A stretch of 64,000 nucleotides of DNA, taken from contig CAJTMW010000001.1 in NCBI GenBank assembly GCA_910577275.1, positions 1 through 64,000 on the forward strand, read 5' to 3'. The position numbers and the translations under genes are program-made. Below are positions 52,387 to 61,800 of the stretch, piece after piece (position 1 is the stretch's first letter; every line of letters starts with the position of its first letter). The notes below the pieces were generated by a model. It was not told the origin of the DNA, searched no databases, and saw only the letters and a list, made by a program, of their open reading frames with translations. Origin of the DNA: an uncultured Lachnospiraceae bacterium. Its GTDB lineage: Bacteria; Bacillota; Clostridia; Lachnospirales; Lachnospiraceae.

Positions 52387-55300
52387 ATGGCAAAGAGTGT
52401 AGCGGCAAAAGGCGCCGCAAAAAAGAAGAATAGAAAGCTGAAAAGACAGATACGTAAGACGGTGGGAGCGCTGCTTATGGTATCTGCTATTGCTGTGGCG
52501 GCGGTGCCGGTGCCGGATATCAGTGCGAATCCGACTACTAACAACACTACAGAAAAGATTAAAGTTGCGGTTACAAGTGAAGAAGGGGAGATTAAGCCAG
52601 GCGTTCCTGAATTTGAGTATGCCAGTACAGTTCCCTATGCACAAAAACGTTCTGCGAGTGAACAGATTGTTTACACATCTGGTGATGGGATGTTTCAGTT
52701 TGCCTATACGCAAATTGATGCCTCAAACCGTGGTGCTGTTATTTTAAATTTTAATAATGTACGTAGTGAAGATACCATTGTGATTCCGGAGACTACGGAA
52801 GCTTACCGAAAGTATTCGCCTAATAATACATTTAGTGGATATTGTCTGGTAAGTATCAGTGATGAACTTTTAGGATATAAAACATATGAGCAGAAAACAA
52901 ATGATGCAGGACAACTTCTTTACTATACAGTAAATTACATACCAGATGCCACTACTGGAGTTGTAGAAACAAAAGATGACCTTGTTCCAGCAAATTTGTT
53001 TCAGGAGGCTGACGGAAGTTATTCCTATGTTTATGAGCAAGTGCAATGGAAAGATGAAACCCAAACTGATAAGATTACAGTTGGGGGTATGAAATGTAAA
53101 GTAGAACCTCTTATGGGCGATGTGTACCGCCCCTGCTATTTTAACCAGAAAAGCAAATGGGAAAATCTGGAAAATGAGCAGTTATTTTATTTGCCTAAGA
53201 AGAAAGATGCCAGTGGCAATATTATAGGGGACGATTATGGGAATGATAATTGGGCACCGGCGACAGAGAGTGCTCATTGGAAAATTGAAGCACAGATTGC
53301 ATATATTGGTTCGGAAAAAATAGTAGAAGATACTGTTGGATGGCGTGTCAGCGGTTTTCGAGAGAAACCGGACGAAGGGGTATTTGCAAACAGGTCTGAC
53401 ATAACAAATTTGATTTTTGAGGGCAGTATAAAAGGAATAGGTGATTATGCCTTTTATCATTGTTGGACTTTGAGTAGTGTAGAGTTTAAAAGCGGGCTTG
53501 AGACCTTAGGAAATGGAGCATTTGCCAGTTGTGGGCAGTTACAAAATGTTACAATCCCAAGGAATGCACAGGTTCGTGCTATTGGTAAGGATGCTTTTTA
53601 TGACTGTCAGTCGTTAAAGACGTTTGTTGTACCGGACGGATTACAGGCTATAGGTGACTGCGCTTTTGAAAATTGTATTGCATTAGAATCAATTAATTTA
53701 TTGGGGAGTGGATTGCCGGTATCATTGGAACATCTTGGCAATCATCTTTTCAGGAATTGTACTTCTTTATCAAGCGTGGAATTTCCAAATAGTTATTCCG
53801 AAACATTGGATATCGATATGTTTGCGGGATGTACGAAACTTCAGTTTGTTAAATTGCCTGATACAGATTCGGGCTCAAAACTGAATTTTACGGAAATTCA
53901 TAGTAAGGATACAACAACAAATTACCCTGACTGTCAGGATAGTACATGGGATAATTTCAGGAATACAGTTCCGGATTCATTTTATTTTGAAGGACCTGAG
54001 GATTCTGAAATTCATAGAACAGCAAATGATAATTTTGTTACATACAAATACCCCAATCAACAATTGTATGAAAGGGTTAAGTTAGAACATGATACAAGAG
54101 ACGCCGCTGATGCAAAGCCTGAAGGTTGGACGGCGAAAGTCATTTATCAGGTAAATGATTCCGGCGATTTGGTCAAATTTGATATGTTGGATAGAAAAGG
54201 CGGTAATACAGGCGATAAAAGTCAACCGGATATTATTGCAATCCCTGAAAGTGTGGGGGCGTTTGGAATTCAGAGAATTGGCGAAGGGAGCTTTAATAAT
54301 AATTGCTATTTAACCAAGGTAACTATTCCTGCATCAGTGACAGATATTGGAGCGAACGCATTTAAAGGCTGTCATGAGTTACGCACAGTGATTTTTACTG
54401 ATTCAACGAAAATACAGTCGATTGGTGCAGATGCGTTCAGGACACAGGTGACCGGTTGCGGTGATACGTTATATCCAGATGGAAACAAGGAAAAACCTAA
54501 ATTGTATTTCGTGGGTGCAATGCTGAATTCAGAAAATGCTGATACTGAAACATTCAAATATGCTATGAATGGCACCAGCAAAATCAATCATGACAATTCC
54601 GATGATATCTGGATTACCTGTCATAGCGGCTGGCCGACAAATCTTGAGGTACAGTATTATTATGACCCCAGAGCAAATGAGGGTGAAGCACAGCTTGTTG
54701 GTTATCCGAGATTTGACAAATTAGATACAACAACAGAAGCAAAGGATTGGGCAGCTAAACTGCCTTATGTGACTAACGAGCCAGAGAATAGTGCGGCATA
54801 TTATGCTGATATGATTAACCGGGCTGTTAGTTTTAAAAAGGGTGTTGCTATTACACCGCCGATTACGCCAAATGAACAGGCGTTTTTGGCTGCTACTTTA
54901 AATGTAGCAATTCCGGCAAGTGTTAACAGTATCAAACCAGGTTTGTTTTCAGGATATGATAAAGAAGGAAATGTAGTATACGAAGAGGATGGAACAACAA
55001 AGGTCGGTGCAGATAAGTTTATTGAGTCAATTTTAATTAATGGTGTAGATGAAATTGAACCATACACATTTAAAGAATGTGAGATGTTGCAAACGGCAGA
55101 TATTATGGGAAGCACGCTTCTTAATGATTATGCTTTTGATGAATGCGAAAGCTTAAATACTGTAACCATTGGCTCGAAGTTAGAGGATACAGGAAAGCGT
55201 CCGTTCAGAAAATGTGAACAGCTTACGCAGATAAACTGTCTGGAACCTTCTAATTTCAGATATAATAAGGGGGTTTTATATCGTGTTACAGGCAGTGGTC

Positions 55301-57447
55301 TGGAAATTGTAGAGTGTCTGGAAAACAGAGGAAAGATACCGGAAATTACCGGACCGGACGCCTTGGGTTCTGATGAACTGGCCGGAGTAACTGCCATAAA
55401 GCCGGAGGCGTTCCAGGATTGTATGGAATTAGTATCAGTGGATTTATCAGGAACTACTGTAGATGTAATTCCTGAGAATTGCTTTAAGCATACGTCACTA
55501 GGAGATATTATCCTTCCAAGTTCCCTGAAAGAAATGCATTCCGGGGCTTTTCAGGATGGTGATGCCAAGAGACTGACTGTTACATATAAGGGTGACGGAA
55601 ATGTACTCAGGATGGATGATGATATGTTTAAGCAGACTATTGCTGGTGAAGCTCAGCAGCAGGTTAAATTTATATGTCCTGAAGGCTCAAATGCATATCG
55701 TTATTTTAAAAAGTATGAACTTATAGACAGTATAAAGGAAAATAATTATATTGCATGGACTGATAAGGGGCAGGAATATACTGTAAGATTCTGGAATTTG
55801 CCCAATTATCCTTCCAAAGATAATCCGATACCATTTGGCGCTGCACAGACGGTATTGGCAGGAGAAGCGGCAAAATTGCCTGAGGAAAATCCGACTTGTT
55901 TAAGCGACCCGTCTCTTGCCTTTACGGGATGGGATTCTGAGTTATATAAGAGTGTGCCTCATGATTTGGATATATATCCGACATTTGGGGAACCGGAGTG
56001 GACTGTGGTTTTCAGAGACGGCTTAGACCGAAATGTTACTATTGGAGAAGCTCAGAAAGTTAAGAATGGACGATATCCGCAATTTCCTACAGAAGATATG
56101 ATTCCCAAGCATGATAGATATATGTTTGCGGGCTGGGACCCTAGTTTGGAAGAACTGGCACCTGGCGGTATCACGAAAGATACTGATATCATGGCTACCT
56201 ATATTTTAAATGATGGGACACAGTTTGTAATAACTTTTGTTGATTATGATGGTAGTGTTATTGGAACACAAACTGTAAAAGCAGGCGAGAACGCTATGAA
56301 GCCACAGGCGCCTACGCGTGAAGGCTATACATTTGTAGGGTGGGTACCGGAAAAGAATCTTGAAAATGTTACAGAAAACAGAACAGTGATGGCCTCTTAT
56401 GAAAGAGGTAACGGGGGTGCTAATCCAAATCCCAGCGGAGGTGGCGGTAATAATGGCCCTAATCCCAGTGGTGGAAACGGCAACAACAATAATAACAATA
56501 ACAACAACGCCAACAGCAGCGCATCTCCCAGAGGCAGCGCAACAGCGGCGCCCACAGCAACCCCCGCTAACGGCAATGATGTGCCCAAGTACACCGTAAC
56601 CGTATCAGGCGGAAGTGGAACCGGAAGCTATCCCGCAGGAGCAGTAGTGGCAATCAACGCTTATGCAATGGGAGTAGGTCAGGTATTTGACAAGTGGACC
56701 TCATCCACAGCCGGAGTCGGCTTTGCGGATGCCACGGCAACCTCCACGACCTTTACCATGCCGGCGGCAAATGTAGCAATTACGGCGACCTATAAGACCG
56801 GAGGAGCCGGTTCGGCAAATACGAACGCAAGCGGCGGTTCAGGAGGAGGTTCTTCTTCGGGAACTGTAAATAACGGAAGCAGCGTAGAGGTGTCCAGACC
56901 GGGTATTTCCAATACGAATGTGGCCGGAGCAACGGTAACCGGAGCAACCGATAACTTTGTTGTAAAGGTTTCGGAAGACCAGGCGGCTACTGACGCGGCA
57001 ACCGCTGCTTTGCAGGCAAGGTTCGGGGATTTGAGCAGGATTAAATATTTCCCTATGGATATCAGCTTGTACGATTCTACGGGAAGAACTAAAATTGCGG
57101 ATACATCGGGAATTTCCGTTAATCTGACGCTGCCTTTGCCGGATGAATTAATCCAGTATGCAGGCAATAATAAGATGGCGGCGATTTCAGGCGGAGCGCT
57201 GGAGGATTTGAACACCAGATTTACCACGGTAGGCGGTGTGCCGTGCATTAACTTTACGGCTACGCATTTCTCACCTTATGTGATTTATGTGGATACTGCA
57301 AATCTGACAGAAGCGACCATAGATTCAACGCCGAAGACCGGTGACCCGATTCACCCGAAGTGGTTTTTAGCTATTGGAATGGCATGTATTTCACTGGTGC
57401 TTTTCTTTAAGCGGGATAAGGTTGTAATAAAGAGTAAAGCAGCATAG
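52387..57447 (+). CDS. BspA-like leucine-rich repeat surface protein, sortase substrate
   Basis: 1686 residues. Signal peptide within 1-47. LRR_5 (BspA) repeats occur in blocks at about 350-490, 625-690, 875-940 and 1000-1060 (GIGDYAFYHCWTLSSVEF, AIGKDAFYDCQSLKTF). Flg_new/InlB-like repeats follow at 1115-1340 (FVDYDGSVIGTQTVKAGEN, YTFVGWVPE), then an Asn/Gly/Ser-rich spacer and a beta domain (KYTVTVSGG...TFTMPAANVAITATYK, 1400-1465). A C-terminal domain (DISLYD...HFSPYVIY, 1555-1640) is shared with the next gene. The end STPKTGDPIHPKWFLA, a helix and KRDK is a sortase signal. The 52.6-56.4 kb part is AT-richer than the 3' end and the neighbours. Confidence 0.9.
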   Translation: MAKSVAAKGAAKKKNRKLKRQIRKTVGALLMVSAIAVAAVPVPDISANPTTNNTTEKIKVAVTSEEGEIKPGVPEFEYASTVPYAQKRSASEQIVYTSGDGMFQFAYTQIDASNRGAVILNFNNVRSEDTIVIPETTEAYRKYSPNNTFSGYCLVSISDELLGYKTYEQKTNDAGQLLYYTVNYIPDATTGVVETKDDLVPANLFQEADGSYSYVYEQVQWKDETQTDKITVGGMKCKVEPLMGDVYRPCYFNQKSKWENLENEQLFYLPKKKDASGNIIGDDYGNDNWAPATESAHWKIEAQIAYIGSEKIVEDTVGWRVSGFREKPDEGVFANRSDITNLIFEGSIKGIGDYAFYHCWTLSSVEFKSGLETLGNGAFASCGQLQNVTIPRNAQVRAIGKDAFYDCQSLKTFVVPDGLQAIGDCAFENCIALESINLLGSGLPVSLEHLGNHLFRNCTSLSSVEFPNSYSETLDIDMFAGCTKLQFVKLPDTDSGSKLNFTEIHSKDTTTNYPDCQDSTWDNFRNTVPDSFYFEGPEDSEIHRTANDNFVTYKYPNQQLYERVKLEHDTRDAADAKPEGWTAKVIYQVNDSGDLVKFDMLDRKGGNTGDKSQPDIIAIPESVGAFGIQRIGEGSFNNNCYLTKVTIPASVTDIGANAFKGCHELRTVIFTDSTKIQSIGADAFRTQVTGCGDTLYPDGNKEKPKLYFVGAMLNSENADTETFKYAMNGTSKINHDNSDDIWITCHSGWPTNLEVQYYYDPRANEGEAQLVGYPRFDKLDTTTEAKDWAAKLPYVTNEPENSAAYYADMINRAVSFKKGVAITPPITPNEQAFLAATLNVAIPASVNSIKPGLFSGYDKEGNVVYEEDGTTKVGADKFIESILINGVDEIEPYTFKECEMLQTADIMGSTLLNDYAFDECESLNTVTIGSKLEDTGKRPFRKCEQLTQINCLEPSNFRYNKGVLYRVTGSGLEIVECLENRGKIPEITGPDALGSDELAGVTAIKPEAFQDCMELVSVDLSGTTVDVIPENCFKHTSLGDIILPSSLKEMHSGAFQDGDAKRLTVTYKGDGNVLRMDDDMFKQTIAGEAQQQVKFICPEGSNAYRYFKKYELIDSIKENNYIAWTDKGQEYTVRFWNLPNYPSKDNPIPFGAAQTVLAGEAAKLPEENPTCLSDPSLAFTGWDSELYKSVPHDLDIYPTFGEPEWTVVFRDGLDRNVTIGEAQKVKNGRYPQFPTEDMIPKHDRYMFAGWDPSLEELAPGGITKDTDIMATYILNDGTQFVITFVDYDGSVIGTQTVKAGENAMKPQAPTREGYTFVGWVPEKNLENVTENRTVMASYERGNGGANPNPSGGGGNNGPNPSGGNGNNNNNNNNNANSSASPRGSATAAPTATPANGNDVPKYTVTVSGGSGTGSYPAGAVVAINAYAMGVGQVFDKWTSSTAGVGFADATATSTTFTMPAANVAITATYKTGGAGSANTNASGGSGGGSSSGTVNNGSSVEVSRPGISNTNVAGATVTGATDNFVVKVSEDQAATDAATAALQARFGDLSRIKYFPMDISLYDSTGRTKIADTSGISVNLTLPLPDELIQYAGNNKMAAISGGALEDLNTRFTTVGGVPCINFTATHFSPYVIYVDTANLTEATIDSTPKTGDPIHPKWFLAIGMACISLVLFFKRDKVVIKSKAA

Positions 57448-57455
57448 GAGCTCCT

Positions 57456-60263
57456 ATGAACAGAAAAATTACAAAATCCCTGAGTGCGCTGCTATTGCTT
57501 ACGGCAATAGCAGTCACCCAGGTACCTGTATCAGATGTGGAAGCGGTTGCAATTGCATCTGATTTTGAGATGGATGGAAATAAGTTAGTCAGATACACAG
57601 GCACGGATGAAAACGTGTCTGTTCCTGTTGGGGTAAAAAGTATCGGAGAGGAAGCCTTTGCCGGAAACGACAATCTCATTAAGGTGGAGATTGGTAATCA
57701 GGTGGAATCTGTGGGATACCGGGCTTTTGCGGAATGTGATAATCTGCGGACGATATCGGTGGGCGACGAGGTTGAGGAAATCGAAACCGCCGCTTTCAGT
57801 AACGACAGGGAGCTTGTAAATGTTTCCCTTGGCGCAAAGGTGAAGAAGTTGGGAAGCGGTGTGTTTGCCGGAAGCAGTCAGCTTGCGGGCCTGTCCGTTT
57901 CGGAGGATAACAATTATCTTCATTATTCCAACGGCATTTTATATAACAGTGATGAAACAAAGGTATATGCGTTGATGCCGGCCTGTGAAAAGGGAGCTTA
58001 TACGCTGCCCAGCACAGTTACGGAAATCATGGCATATGCTTTCTGGGGAAATCCCTATCTGGAAAAGGTGAGTCTTGGAAGCGGGCTCTATGAGGTTCCG
58101 GCATATGCTTTTTCCAACTGTCAGAATCTGAAGGAAGTGGAAATTCCCCTGACAATACGGGGAATCGGGGCAAAGGCATTTGAGGATTGTGTAAATCTGG
58201 CGAAAGTAAAGCTCCCTGATTCCATGGGGCAGATTAGCGACAGCGCATTTGACGGCTGCCCGAATGTGGAATTTGAGGCTACGCCGGGAACTTATGGCGC
58301 AGAATTTGCCGCTGCCCGCAAAACCTCTGAGGTGGATGAGGTTGAGTATGAGGATGTGCAGGATTCCCAGGTGATTGACGGGGAAAGCGTGACAGGGCAG
58401 ACTCCCGAGGAAAGCGACGAAGATACAGAAATTAAGGAACCGGCCAGTACGCCGACACCGACGTCTGATGCTGAAAATTCAGAGGAAACGGAACCCGACG
58501 CTGCGCCGGAGGGTGAGGCTACGCCGACACCGGAACTGAAATCAATTACGGAAACCATAACAAACAAGACGCTCCTTGGACAGTCCAGCATTGTTTCCGG
58601 GCGGGCGGTAATCTTTATTGATAACAGATATCCTATGGTGTTAGGCGGAAGCACGGGAAGAATTGACCTGGGAAGTATGGAAAATGCTGCCGAAATTCCC
58701 GCTGATACCGCCGGGGATACGGCGGCAGGGCAAATTGAAAACCTGCTGGTTGATAATGCCCAGAAAGGGAAGGATTTTCCGAAATATACAATCGTAAATA
58801 ATACAAAAATAGCGTCACAGGCATTTTACAGGAATGCCGACCTTACCTCTTATGAAATAGAAGAAGGAATTACAGAAATCGGGGAATTTGCTTTTGCACG
58901 TTCAGGTCTTACCTCCGTGGTGATTCCGGAAGGAGTTACGCAAATCGGATACGGCGCTTTTTACCATTGCGACAGCCTGAGTGATGTCACAATTCCAGAT
59001 TCCGTGACGGATATTGCGCCCTATGCTTTTGATAAGACTCCATGGCTTGAAAATCTTCAGGAAGGTGAAGATTTCAAGGTGGTGGGTGATGGCATTCTGG
59101 TCGGCTATACCGGGAGCAACAGTGTTGTCAATATTCCTGCCAATGTGAAGCAGATTGGGGCGGGAGTTTTCAAGGAGCATACGGGTATTACGGCGGTAAA
59201 TATACCGGATTCTGTGGAAGTAATTAACGAGGAAGCCTTTATGAACTGCCGGAACCTGAAAACGGTCAACGGCGGGAACCAGCTTAAGACTATCAAGGAC
59301 AGGGCTTTTATGAATTGTCCTTTATCGGGAGTGACGATTCCGGCTTCCGTGGAGGATGTGGGACTTGGCGCTTATGCGCTTTCAAACGGAACGGACACGG
59401 TGGTGTTTAAAGGGACAAAGCTTCCGGCGCTCACTACGAATCAGGGGGCAAAGAGGCTTGCGAATAAGGAATACCGCACCTATGCCTTTGATAATATCAG
59501 AAGCGCAATCGTCCCTGACGGAGTCGGCGACCTTAGCGGAACAATACTGGAAACTGGAACCTACGGATTTGACGGCGTGGTTTCCACTGAATCCGGCAAT
59601 CAGCTTGCGGATAATCAATCCGGCGTTTCAATGGAGGAGGGAAGCGGCGTCATACTTTCCATCCAGAGCCAGGTGCTTCCCGAGGGTGAAAACGCAATGG
59701 CATCTATTTCTGGTGACGACGGTACTTATGTTCTTCGCATTCAGGATTCCGGGGAAGCCGCGGAGAAGATTTCGGCAGCTTACGGGGAAATTTACGGCGG
59801 GAGAAGTCCTGTGGGGCTTTCCGCATACGATATTTCACTTTACGACGCTTCCGGTACGATTCCGATTACCAGACTCGGTAAACAGAATATTACCATACAG
59901 GTCAGAATGCCTGCAGGGCTTACGGAAGAGAATCTGCATGTGGTTACGTTAGACCAGGACGGACAGCTTGAGGCTGTGGAGCACAGAGTTGTCCAGATGG
60001 ACGACGGAAAGTATATTCAGTTTACCACCAATCATTTTTCGCCTTACGGAATTTACCGCTATACCAGTGTGAATGCGCAGGCGGTGGTCACAAACGGCAG
60101 CGCCGTGATAACAGATTTGTCCGGCAATAAAGACAATACGCCGGATACGGGAGATTTCGGGCCTCATCCCAAGTGGTTCCTTGCGGCAGGTCTTCTGGCG
60201 GGAGCAGTTGCGTTGTTTTTCTATAAAGGGAAACCGAAAAAGAGAGCGGCCGACAGGAAATAA
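57456..60263 (+). CDS. BspA-like leucine-rich repeat surface protein 2, sortase substrate
   Basis: 935 residues. Signal peptide MNRKITKSLSALLLLTAIAVT, AGGAG overlapping the TAG stop of the gene before. LRR_5 repeats at about 45-280 and 440-640 (IGEEAFAGNDNLIKVEI, IGYGAFYHCDSLSDVTI), separated by a Thr/Glu/Pro-rich linker at about 285-365. The C-terminal domain (DISLYDASG...HFSPYGIYRY, 800-870) matches the gene before. The end NTPDTGDFGPHPKWFLA, a helix and KKRAADRK is a sortase signal. GC is close to the genome average, unlike gene 52387. A terminator follows at 60271. Confidence 0.92.
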   Translation: MNRKITKSLSALLLLTAIAVTQVPVSDVEAVAIASDFEMDGNKLVRYTGTDENVSVPVGVKSIGEEAFAGNDNLIKVEIGNQVESVGYRAFAECDNLRTISVGDEVEEIETAAFSNDRELVNVSLGAKVKKLGSGVFAGSSQLAGLSVSEDNNYLHYSNGILYNSDETKVYALMPACEKGAYTLPSTVTEIMAYAFWGNPYLEKVSLGSGLYEVPAYAFSNCQNLKEVEIPLTIRGIGAKAFEDCVNLAKVKLPDSMGQISDSAFDGCPNVEFEATPGTYGAEFAAARKTSEVDEVEYEDVQDSQVIDGESVTGQTPEESDEDTEIKEPASTPTPTSDAENSEETEPDAAPEGEATPTPELKSITETITNKTLLGQSSIVSGRAVIFIDNRYPMVLGGSTGRIDLGSMENAAEIPADTAGDTAAGQIENLLVDNAQKGKDFPKYTIVNNTKIASQAFYRNADLTSYEIEEGITEIGEFAFARSGLTSVVIPEGVTQIGYGAFYHCDSLSDVTIPDSVTDIAPYAFDKTPWLENLQEGEDFKVVGDGILVGYTGSNSVVNIPANVKQIGAGVFKEHTGITAVNIPDSVEVINEEAFMNCRNLKTVNGGNQLKTIKDRAFMNCPLSGVTIPASVEDVGLGAYALSNGTDTVVFKGTKLPALTTNQGAKRLANKEYRTYAFDNIRSAIVPDGVGDLSGTILETGTYGFDGVVSTESGNQLADNQSGVSMEEGSGVILSIQSQVLPEGENAMASISGDDGTYVLRIQDSGEAAEKISAAYGEIYGGRSPVGLSAYDISLYDASGTIPITRLGKQNITIQVRMPAGLTEENLHVVTLDQDGQLEAVEHRVVQMDDGKYIQFTTNHFSPYGIYRYTSVNAQAVVTNGSAVITDLSGNKDNTPDTGDFGPHPKWFLAAGLLAGAVALFFYKGKPKKRAADRK

Positions 60264-60270
60264 TGAAGAT

Positions 60271-60317
60271 ATAAAGGTGTAAAATCTTGTGTTATTTAGA
60301 GAGATTTTACACCTTTT
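60271..60317 (+). terminator. Terminator of the sortase-surface protein operon
   Basis: AAAGGTGTAAAATCT (60271-60285) pairs with AGATTTTACACCTTT (60298-60312), followed by TTTTA. The stem is 15 bp with no mismatches. Confidence 0.9.
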
Positions 60318-60532
60318 TTATAATGAGTTAATTGAATACTGACTTAAGTGATGGTAAAATTTGTTCTGTTAATATCTAAAAAACATATTGGAAATTCTTT
60401 TGCGGATAATGCTTCCGCAAGCAATCAAACCGGCAGTTCGCCGTCAGGTAATATCGCCTGTATTTCTATAAAAGAATTTTTAGCAAAAAATTAAAAAAAG
60501 AGATTTATGAGAGGATTTCAGGAGGAAAATGA

Positions 60533-61543
60533 ATGGGGAAAAAGAATGATACGTTGTGCAGTTATCTGGCGATACCGGAAGTTTTTGCGGACTGCATCAA
60601 CGGATGCTGCTTTGGCGGGAAAAGGACAATTTCTGCGGAACAATTAAGCGAATGTAGCCAGATAATTTATGGGGGAATGACAGGGACAAGGAGCCGTGAT
60701 GTGGTAAAAGGTGTCTGCAATGGCAGGCAGTACGCCATAATTGGAATAGAGGGACAGGATAAGGTTCATCAGGCCATGCCTTTGCGGTGTCTTGAATATG
60801 ATATGAAGCAGTACCGGGAACAACTGCGCCTGCTCCGACAGAAGAATCTGGCGGAAGACAAGACTGCAAGATGGGAGAGTCAGATGGATAATTCGGAAAA
60901 TGACAGGAGGAAACTAAGCGATGCTGAATTCCTTTCGGGAATAAGAGACGGTGAAAAACTAAATCCCGTCATAACAATCGTGTTATATCACGGAAATATT
61001 CCTTATAACGGTTGCCTTAGACTTAGGGATATGTTAGACTTAGAAAAAGAAAATCAGATTTTCGAGCCGTTTGTGGCTGATTATAAGATGAATCTGGTGA
61101 CCTTTGACAAACTGGATGAAAGTAAATTCACAACAGGATTCCGTGAACTGACAGGTTTTATGAAGCGGATTCAGAACAGAGATGAACTGATGAAATACCG
61201 TGATGAAAATAAGGAAAGAATCAGCAGGCTGGACGAGGAAACCTATACGGCAATCAGTGTTTTGACAGGTCATAAGAAGCTTTTAAAAAATAAAGAAAAG
61301 TATCGGGAAGACGGAGGTTACAATATGTGTAAGGGAATGAAAGATTGGGAAGAATTTGCAAAAGAAGAAGGAAAAAAGGAAGGAATAGAAAAAGGGCTGA
61401 AAAAGGGAAAGGCGGAAGGTGAGTTCGGAATGTTGTACGAGCTGGTAAAAGACGGCGCAATCACATTGGAATATGCCGCGGCTAAAAAGAACTTAACGGT
61501 AAACAAATTCCAAAAGGAACTGGAAAAACTGCAAATTATTTAA
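60533..61543 (+). CDS. Rpn/YhgA-like PD-(D/E)xK family protein, copy 3 (diverged)
   Basis: 336 residues from ATG 60533, GGAGG 7 nt upstream. A distant relative of the two Rpn copies at 48170 and 49921. The motif here is AIIGIEGQDKVHQAMPLRCLEYD, with the Glu of IExQ retained, so it could be catalytically active. VITIVLYHGNIPYNG and a charged C-terminal tail (KEEGKKEGIEKGLKKGKAEGEFG) are typical of the family. The 269-bp upstream intergenic region holds a TTGCGGA/TCCGCAA hairpin at about 60400-60420 but no clear promoter. Confidence 0.85.
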   Translation: MGKKNDTLCSYLAIPEVFADCINGCCFGGKRTISAEQLSECSQIIYGGMTGTRSRDVVKGVCNGRQYAIIGIEGQDKVHQAMPLRCLEYDMKQYREQLRLLRQKNLAEDKTARWESQMDNSENDRRKLSDAEFLSGIRDGEKLNPVITIVLYHGNIPYNGCLRLRDMLDLEKENQIFEPFVADYKMNLVTFDKLDESKFTTGFRELTGFMKRIQNRDELMKYRDENKERISRLDEETYTAISVLTGHKKLLKNKEKYREDGGYNMCKGMKDWEEFAKEEGKKEGIEKGLKKGKAEGEFGMLYELVKDGAITLEYAAAKKNLTVNKFQKELEKLQII

Positions 61544-61762
61544 GAGCGGTAAGGAGGAAAAGGAGGCACGGTTAAATCTGGCCAATTCTATATTGGAATA
61601 TTCACTTGATTATTATAATGAATATGAGATTTTTTCACATAGTCCAAATGGAAAAAACATATTCCATATATTTTTAAGGCGTTGATTATAGATGATGTAG
61701 AAAAAGTAGGAGAAATAATTCAGTTAGATTTAGGTCTTTATATATAAGCGAACTGTTCACCC
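61544..61762. other. AT-rich gene-less stretch with possible remnants
   Basis: No complete gene. Short readable pieces (LANSILEYSLDYYNEYEIF and LIIDDVEKVGEIIQLDLG) broken by stops look like eroded coding sequence of an unrecognised gene. Confidence 0.35.
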
Positions 61763-61800
61763 CTCCCGGCATATTATAATAAAAAAGCCGGGAGTTTTTT
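61763..61800 (+). promoter_or_regulatory. Terminator hairpin with promoter -10 in its loop, before the subtilisin gene
   Basis: CTCCCGGC (61763-61770) pairs with GCCGGGAG (61787-61794), followed by six T: a strong terminator for upstream transcription. TATAAT (61775-61780) lies in the loop, with TGTTCA (61754-61759) as a weak -35 at 15 bp. The right arm GGGAG also precedes ATG 61801 by 6 nt and is the only visible ribosome-binding site. A transcript starting inside the right arm would escape termination. Confidence 0.6.

Noticed and set aside
59356..59952. 198-residue reading frame inside the second surface protein
   Set aside because: Same-strand shadow, Arg/Phe-rich with no Shine-Dalgarno; the main frame shows clear repeats.
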